Source: JAVZJR01 sp964435235 (GTDB taxonomy: Archaea > Micrarchaeota > Micrarchaeia > Anstonellales > Bilamarchaeaceae). From it: a DNA stretch of 14,615 bases. The position numbers were made by a program, and so were the translations under genes. The stretch lies in the NCBI GenBank assembly GCA_964435235.1, contig CAYSXZ010000040.1:1-14615 (forward strand), given 5' to 3'. The notes under the pieces were generated by a model. That model was not told where the DNA came from, made no database searches, and saw only the letters and a program-made list of their open reading frames with translations. Below, piece by piece: positions 5,593 through 13,600 of this stretch (positions are counted from its first letter, which is position 1; each line of letters begins with the position of its first letter).

Positions 5593-7662
5593 TTATTTCT
5601 CCTTTTCGAAAGGTTCTTTCTCTCTTATTAGGCGTCTTTTAACAAAAAGAATAAGCTCCACTACTGCTTGCAGGAGGACGATGTTTGACATAAAGCAAAT
5701 TGAAAATATTAACACGTTAGGGAGCGCAAGGATAAGCGGAATGAACGAATAAAGCGCCGCCTTTAACATTGGTCTTGGCTTTACCTTGAACCTTCTTGCG
5801 GAGAGCACAAAATTAAGCAGTGCGAGTAGTATTGAGAAGAACCATAAGATATACAATGTGTTTGGTGAGAAAATAAGCCAATTAAGCAATACTGGAAAAT
5901 GACATACCGCAGCAATCTCTCTTTCGATTACGTTTATCTCTCTATCCCTTATCCTATAGCCTGGTTTTGTCCCTTTAAGCACAACCCTGCCAGGAGAATC
6001 GAACACGTATTTGAAGTACCCCTCGCTATCTGTAATCACCGTGTCATTGCCAATAACTACCGTTGCACCAGCTATCCCCCGCCCCATGCTGTCAACAACA
6101 CGTATTCTCGTCTCCTTTCCTACTACTATTTCCTCTTCTGTTATGAAAAACCCAAGTCTTATTACATCGAGAAGCAAACCAGCTTGCGGATAGGTGTCCT
6201 TGTATGCGTAAAGTAGCCCGTTATATGGTACCACTATCGTTGCAAATCCGTTTTCATCAGCATAGACACTCATGTAATCTGTAAAGACTCTTGCAAGCGG
6301 AACAGGCTCGTTCTTGTTATTTACAATCTGGACGAGGATGCTTTCATTCTCCACGATTTCGCCACCTACTACAAGGATCTCAAGCTCTTTTGCAACGCAT
6401 GTATGGTCTATGCAAAACTTATCTAATGCACAATCACTATCGGCGCAGCATTCGTACTGGATGCACGCATGGTTTGTGATTATACCACACTCGCATTTTA
6501 TCCTTTCGCAGATACCTTCAACACATATCTCATCGTATGCGCAATCTTCGTTTTTCGTGCAGTAGACACAGATTCCGCCTTCGCATACTCCGCTCTCGCA
6601 TTCACCATCTCGATTGCATTCCTCTTTTACCTTTTTCTTCGGCTTGCATGTTCCATAATCGCAATATTCATTTTCGTCGCAATCGTCATCGCTTGCGCAT
6701 TCGGCGATCACTTGCACAATAAAATCAGCACATGCACGTGCATTATCATTCCGTGCGCACACTGTCAGCACGTACTCTCCGACACCGTCAACTGTTATCG
6801 GGAATGAGACATTCGTTTGTTCCCTCTCGTCCAAACGCTCGATTTCACCAGAACCACAAGTGAAGCCTGCTGGGCATTCATCTATGTAGACTGCTACGTC
6901 CATTTCGTTATAATCCCCGCGATTTTCTACGATAAACGATGGATTGAAGGTTTCCTCAGCTTTGACCGTGTACGTTCCAGGAGGATATATATAAAGTCTA
7001 TGATGCTTTTCACCACCAGGCGGGGGTGGAGTAAAGCAGGTATAATTTATGTCCACCCAAAGGGTATAAGCCGTAGAAGAACCATTGTTCGGAATCATTA
7101 TTTGGTAATCGCTTGTCGTTCCATTCCAGTCAGGTTTGTTGCTCACTACCACGGCAACGAAAACTAGATTGCCTGCAGCATCATTAAGATAGCCTTCGCG
7201 GAAATAGGACGATGAAGCATTGTTCGCATACGTATACGTTGTCGGAACGTTTGTAAACGTTCCATAGGAGAGTGTAAAGTTGCTTGTGTATTTAAATGTC
7301 GCGCTTCCATTTTCGCTTCCGTTTATGAAAGCATCGAGTTGGGAGAGATTTCCTGGAGAAAGCGGCAGTGTAAGCGATGGTGAAGAGGAATTCACCGCTA
7401 TAATATGCATCACAAGGGACGTGTATGTACAACTTGGTTCTGATACGAGCATATTGAGATGGACTACTTGATTTCCAATGACATTATGATTATAAGTAGC
7501 CCCGAATATCCCTAAAATAACATCCCCGTAGAGCCCGTCCCACCTTGTAGAATTTCTAAGGTCAGTAACGTTCAACTCTGTAACGTTTCCTCCCTCTATA
7601 GTAACCTGAGCTGACGCAACACAGAAAAAAAACAATATAAAGAATACAAACCTTGCTTTCAT
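5593..7662 (-). CDS. Secreted membrane-anchored Cys-rich modular surface protein
   Basis: 689 aa. Residues 1-18 are a signal peptide (MKARFVFFILFFFCVASA). Residues 19-210 form an N-terminal beta domain that starts IEGGNVTELNV and carries many N-x-S/T sequons. Residues about 222-318 look like a CARDB/Ig-like adhesion domain. Residues 322-422 (bases 6397-6699) hold four Cys modules of the form C-x4/5-C-x4/5-C-x4-C, like Dickkopf/EB-type disulfide repeats. Residues about 425-510 are another beta domain, and 511-580 match a carboxypeptidase regulatory-like fold (GRGIAGATVVIG...TDSEGYF). Two or three hydrophobic helices follow between about 600 and 674, with a basic, charged tail. The start codon directly follows the TAG of the giant beta-helix gene, with GGAG nine bases upstream, so the two are translationally coupled. 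It probably anchors or organises that protein at the membrane; this is inference. Its N-terminal motif recurs in the left-edge gene. Confidence 0.85.
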   Translation of the reverse strand: MKARFVFFILFFFCVASAQVTIEGGNVTELNVTDLRNSTRWDGLYGDVILGIFGATYNHNVIGNQVVHLNMLVSEPSCTYTSLVMHIIAVNSSSPSLTLPLSPGNLSQLDAFINGSENGSATFKYTSNFTLSYGTFTNVPTTYTYANNASSSYFREGYLNDAAGNLVFVAVVVSNKPDWNGTTSDYQIMIPNNGSSTAYTLWVDINYTCFTPPPPGGEKHHRLYIYPPGTYTVKAEETFNPSFIVENRGDYNEMDVAVYIDECPAGFTCGSGEIERLDEREQTNVSFPITVDGVGEYVLTVCARNDNARACADFIVQVIAECASDDDCDENEYCDYGTCKPKKKVKEECNRDGECESGVCEGGICVYCTKNEDCAYDEICVEGICERIKCECGIITNHACIQYECCADSDCALDKFCIDHTCVAKELEILVVGGEIVENESILVQIVNNKNEPVPLARVFTDYMSVYADENGFATIVVPYNGLLYAYKDTYPQAGLLLDVIRLGFFITEEEIVVGKETRIRVVDSMGRGIAGATVVIGNDTVITDSEGYFKYVFDSPGRVVLKGTKPGYRIRDREINVIEREIAAVCHFPVLLNWLIFSPNTLYILWFFSILLALLNFVLSARRFKVKPRPMLKAALYSFIPLILALPNVLIFSICFMSNIVLLQAVVELILFVKRRLIREKEPFEKEK

Positions 7663-10600
7663 CTATTCCAACTCCAGCCAGAATTTCACCACTCCACTTG
7701 TTCCTTTGTATGTGCTCAGGTTAGCAGGTACCCTTATCTCATAATCATACGTTGCACTCGAGTTTATCTCCGTAACAAACGCAACATCCTGGTTCTGCAC
7801 TATGCTAAACTCTGGACCTCCTTGCGATGCATCCCACACTATTCCTGTCTTGAAAATGCTGTCCTGGGTAGTAGAATTCGCCTGAGGAACGTATGGAACA
7901 AAACGCTTGTATAACGTCATGTTAAGCGTCTCCTTTGGATTGCTTCCATCGGTACTGTAAGTTGCGTTTACGTTGTCGAACTCCGCGCTGTATCCAAGAA
8001 GGGAGTCAAGCTCGATAAAGTCGTTTGTTGAGTTCTGCCCGCTCACATTTCTTCCAAGCGCCGTAAGGTTTATCCATTGTATGTTCGCATCGCCGTTTAT
8101 TGCATAAACCTTTCCTTTCTGTCCATTCCATAACCATGAATAGAATATATCTACTTGATTTGGTGCAAGAAGAAGAGTGCCGTTCACGTAGCCGTAGAAG
8201 TAATGCCATATTTCCGTACATCTGAATGTGCATCCTTCATGGCCGCTTTCGTTCCAGAGGTTCCAGTAATCGCACCTGTCAAGCGTTCCCGTATTGGTCG
8301 TATTCGAATTGTTTATGTCCATCTTATCATTGAAGCAGACGTAATTTTGCGATAGGGTATTGGAATTGCTACTAGCCGCAATAAAAACTCCCGCGTCGGT
8401 ATTATTTGTGATGTTGTTTTTGTTTAGGTTAGAGTAGTCCGAGTTTAAGATGTAAACCCCTTTGCCGTTGTTGTATATCATCGAGTCGTTCAAAAATAAA
8501 CCATTAGAGCTATCGACATAGACCCCGTAATTGTTGCTATATACTTTAATTCCTGAAATAGTGATGTTGTTAGAGTACGCGTCTACAACGATACCAGATG
8601 TGCATAATGCGTACTCTCCTTTATAAATTGAGTTATTGACGGAATTTTCCAAGTAGACGCATGTATCACCGGTAGAAGTTACGGTGTTGTTTGTCAAAAT
8701 GTTATTTGAGCTATTATCTAGGTAGAATCCATTGTTGACGAACGTTGCAATGTTGTCAGTCAGATTGTTGTTTGAGCTTGATTTAAGATAGAAAGCATTT
8801 GCGGAGTTGTCATACACATTGTTAGAAGCCAAAGTGTTGTAAGACGCATTGACAAGGTGGAAACCGGAAAAGCTAAGGTTAACTGTGTTTGAAATGAACG
8901 TGGAACGATTCGCCTCATGAATGTAGAAAGCCTGAGCAGTACTGTTTACGACCGAATTGTTTATGAAAGAAGAATTAGAAGATTTGAAGACATCAAATCC
9001 GTAGAGTACATTATCTCTTACACTGTTGTTGTATAGACGATTGGCGGAAGAATCAAAGGATACTACGTAGCCGTAGACATTTCCGTATGCTGTGTTGTTC
9101 TCCAGATAATTTCCAGCTGAAGTGTAGGATATTGCGAAACCAACCAAGGAATCATAAGTAGTAGAGCTGGAGATGGTGTTGCCCGCGGAGTTGAGATATA
9201 TATAGAAACCGTTGTTGGTAATATTGTATGCAGTGCAGTTGGAAATCGTGCTGTTGTGGCTTGCTGTCATTGTGAAACCATAGGAAGAATTGGAAGCAGT
9301 GCTGTTGGTTACGATGCTATTGTTTGTGTTATATAGATATAAGGCATTTGTGTAATTTGAGATGGCCGGGCAGTTGCGAATTGTAACATTTGATGCTGAG
9401 ATTGAGAGTATTCCGTAAGTAGTTCCTGCAGTTCCGTTTCCCGTTATATTATATCCATTGCAGTCATAAACAACATTCGAAGAGGTGATTTTTACGCAGG
9501 TATAATTTGAAAGAGGAGAAGCATTATTAGGCGCTCCAACATAGTTTTGAGTTTGCACGTACGTCCCTGAAGAAGATATTACCGGGCAGTTTTCGCTTTG
9601 TTGTAAAATCCCATAGGTGCTTAATGGATCCATATCGCTCAACGATAATCTGTTGTTTGTTGTATCCGGCGTATTGTTCATCAATGTCCAGCCGCTTGCG
9701 TTGTATTTCCACAATTCAAACATGTTTTCATCATACCCTGCAAGTTCTGAATCTAACCAACTCCAAGAAATAGAATCTATGGAAACACTGCCTCCTTCCT
9801 GTGTAATATTGACAAATTTTTGAGCAAAGCTTATCCTATTTGAAGGAAGTGCTGCTGGCTGCTGATTCCATCTTATCCCATATGCCTCTTCTATTGTTGG
9901 GTCTCCATATGCATCTGTTATGTACAGAGATGTGTAGTTCTGGAAGTTTCCTGCTGGGTTATCTATTGTGAGGTTTGAGACGTAGAGATTATAGACATTG
10001 AAATCATCGGCACTTACAAGCATATCTAAATTTGAGTTGTTATAAAGATGCATATTCGTAATGTTTGTATTGTTCGAAACATAAATAAGCAAACCAACAT
10101 CCGAATTGTTGTACATGGAGTTATTTGTAAGCGTATTGTTGTGGCTTGAATAAATATAAAATGCCGTGCCTCCAGTATTATACACAAAGTTATTTGTAAA
10201 TGTATTATTGTGCGAGTTCGACTCGATATAAATTCCGGCGGTGTTATCGTAAACGTTGCTACTATTAATTATATTGTTGCTAGATCCCGTAAGAAGAACA
10301 CCTATACTTTGGCGATAAACTGTATTATTGATCAAAATATTATTAGAACTTAAGTAAAGGTCAATACCGTAATCAAAATTGTCATAAACCGTATTATTGG
10401 TTAAGGTGTTGTTAGATGATGATATGATGAGAAATCCGTCTCCACTATTTTCATAAGCAGTATTGTTTACCAAAAAACTGTTGTTTGATGCGTAGAGCGT
10501 TATTCCATGGGTATAATTACTTATCTTACAGTTCTTTACAGTAACATTTGTAAGAGAACCATTAATAAGTATGCCGTATGTGGTAGCTATTTCAGCAGTG

Positions 10601-13600
10601 CCGTTATCAGTTATATTGAAGCCTGCACAATCAAAAATAACATTGGATGCAGCTATCTTCACACACGAATAATCGTTGAGCGGAAAAGCATTGTTTGGTG
10701 CACCCACATAGTTTTGAGTTTGTGTGTATTCTCCGGGGGAAGTTATTACAGGACAATTAGTATTTTGTAATATCCCATACGTGCTTAGAGGATTCATATT
10801 TGTTAATGATAAGCGATTATTTGCCGTGTCTGGCGTATTGTTCATCAATGTCCAGCCGCTTGCATTGTATTTCCATAGTTCAAACTGATTTTCATTATAA
10901 CCAGTAAGTTCTGAATCTAACCAACTCCAAGAAATAGAATCTATGGAAACACTGTCTCCTTTCTGTGTAATATTGACAAACTTTTGGGCAAAACTTACTC
11001 TATCTGATGGAAGCGCAGCCGGCTGCTGGCTCCATTTTATGCCGTATGCTTCTTCTATTGCCGGATTCCCGTATGCATCTGTTATATATAGCGAGGTGTA
11101 GTTCTGGAAGTTTCCTGCGGGATTGTCTATTGTGAGGTTTGAGATATATAGATTATATACGTTAAAGTCGTCTACGCTTATAAGCACATCTTGGTTCGTA
11201 TTGTTGTAAAGGTGCATATTTGAAATGTTTGTATTGTTTGAGACATAGATAAGCAGACCGGTCTTAGAGTTGCCATATGCACTGCTGTTGTAGATATTGA
11301 CCAGATCATTACTATTAATATGGAATCCATATGTATTGTTGTATGCTTTACTGTTTTTTATTGTGGTATTGAAAGACAAGAGTAAGTAATAACCGAACTG
11401 CCCGCTATCATAGGCAGTTTCGTTATCCAAAATAGAATTATTGGATAACTGGATAAAATAAGCATGCACATTGATCGATGAACCTGTATTGTTAGTTAAT
11501 GTATTAGAACTTACTGAATCTAGATAGAAAGCATATCTTCCAATGGTATTATTCACGTGATTGCCTACAATCTTGTTATTATTCGAACCGCTTTGTAACG
11601 AAATACCATCATAAGTTGTATTATATATCTCGTGCCCCGTTATATTATTCCATATACTTTTAGTGAGATAGACTGCATAATAATATGTGTTGTATAGTGA
11701 GTTATTTGTAAGTGTGCTGTAAGATAGGTTTTCTGCATAGATGCCGATGTTTGTGCAGTTAAATATTTTGCTTGAATCCACAACTGATGAGTTAGTATTT
11801 AAGAAATAAACACAGTTTGGAGAAAAGGAGATGTTTGTCCCATTTATTATTATTTGGGACGAATATCTTATCTCGGCCCCACTAGTGGAGGCATTGAAAA
11901 GATTTGATTGGACGAGAGAAACATTGTTGGAAGAATACACATACCAGTTGTAATTATTCTGATACGCATCTAATGAGTGAATTGTATTATTATCCGAATA
12001 ATCCATGTACAAACCAACTGTATCATCGTGCAAAATATTTCCGTTGAAACTGCTACTACTTACATAGTATGTGTAGATCCCATACGATGTATTGCCAACA
12101 TCGTTGTTATTGAATTGAGAGGTGTTAACATTGGAAAGATAAATGCCTTCGTCACTACAATTGCGTACGCTGTTATTCTCAATAACATTGTAACTGGTGG
12201 AATAGGAGTAAATTCCTTTACGCGCTGAGTTATTAATTGAATTGTTGAAAACATTATTATATTTTGCATAATTTTCAATACGGATCGCTGTTCTATCAGT
12301 ATCCCAAATTCTGTTGAATGAAATAGTAAAATTAGAGGAATTATCAAGCATAACAAGATCTGAACCAATCGTAAGATTGTTCCAGGAAAAGTTTGAACGT
12401 AGGTTGTTGACGAAATAAGAGCCAATTATATTGTTTCTAAATCTGTTATATAATATAGTATTGTTTGTTGAATTAACGGCATATAGACCTGTGTTTGAAT
12501 TATTCTCGAACAGATTATTACGAATTGTATTATTATGAGAATCAATGAGATAAAGGCCATATTGCGAATTTGCGAATATTTGATTCTCTATTATAGTATT
12601 GTTATACGATGGATCTATGAAAAAGCCATATTGCGAATTAAAGAGCGTGTTGTTTTTGAATAGGGAATTATTGGTATTTATTGCATTTACACTTGCCGAG
12701 AAATTAGAGATTACACAATTCACGAGTGAAACATTGCTTGCGTTTACGACATAAACACCATACCCTGACCTATTGCCTGTTATCGAGAATCCTGAACAGT
12801 CAATCTCAATATCACTTTGATTAATCGTGAAACATGTATCGTTAGATATAACGTTTGTCGTCAAACCACACGATTCTGTGATAGTTTGGCCACATACAAA
12901 CGTAGTTGACTGACCAACACAACCAGCAGTAAATATTGTAACATTTCTCGTTTCTGTCTTATTCTCATTTTCCGCAGAATCGATTGCCGTTGCGTTGAAG
13001 AAGTATAAACCATCAGGAAGATTTGTAAAGTTCACAAAAGCAGGCGAAGATGTAAAGTAAGATTCATTTATCAAATCTCCGCTTGAATTGTAAAGACGAA
13101 TCACAACAACATTCAAGTGTGCATCTTCTGCACTCACATTAACTAAAATGTAATTCCTTGGAATAGTAGAACCTGATATCTCAGTTGGCGATTCAAACGA
13201 TACCAAAGGAGGTGTGTTATCTATCGAGAAATTGCCGATCATTGTATAACTGTTACTCAATCCCTCAGAAGTTTCATTCTCAAATACTGTAACTTCTATT
13301 GAATAATCTCCATCCACGTAAAGTGTAGTGTTCCATGGGTATTGAGTGGAAGAGTTATTTCCATAATTTGAGACAATTGTTGCATTATATGTAAGGTCTG
13401 GGTTTAAGAGTGTTATATTAAATTGAAGAGAATCACCGTTTCGATCGTAGACATTGCTCCAAGTGATGTTATACATTTTAGAAACAACCGCTCCTGGGTA
13501 TGGGGTTAACAGGTATGGTTCTGATGGCGGACGGTTATGGTAAACTATTGTAAAGTTCGTTTTCTCTGTGTTATTTACACGTCCATAGTTATCACTTGCT

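Noticed and set aside
6469..6807. Antisense frames opposite the Cys-rich protein, including one of 112 residues
   Set aside because: They mirror the Cys-codon pattern of the sense gene, lack start signals, and show no recognisable domain.
12060..12425. Second minus-strand frame inside the beta-helix gene
   Set aside because: Shadow frame of low-complexity Asn/Tyr codons; no ribosome site or domain.
8290..12930. CRISPR array or simple repeat tract suggested by the many GTTATT/GTTGTT-like units
   Set aside because: The units vary in length and sequence and keep one reading frame; they encode beta-helix coils, not identical repeats with unique spacers.
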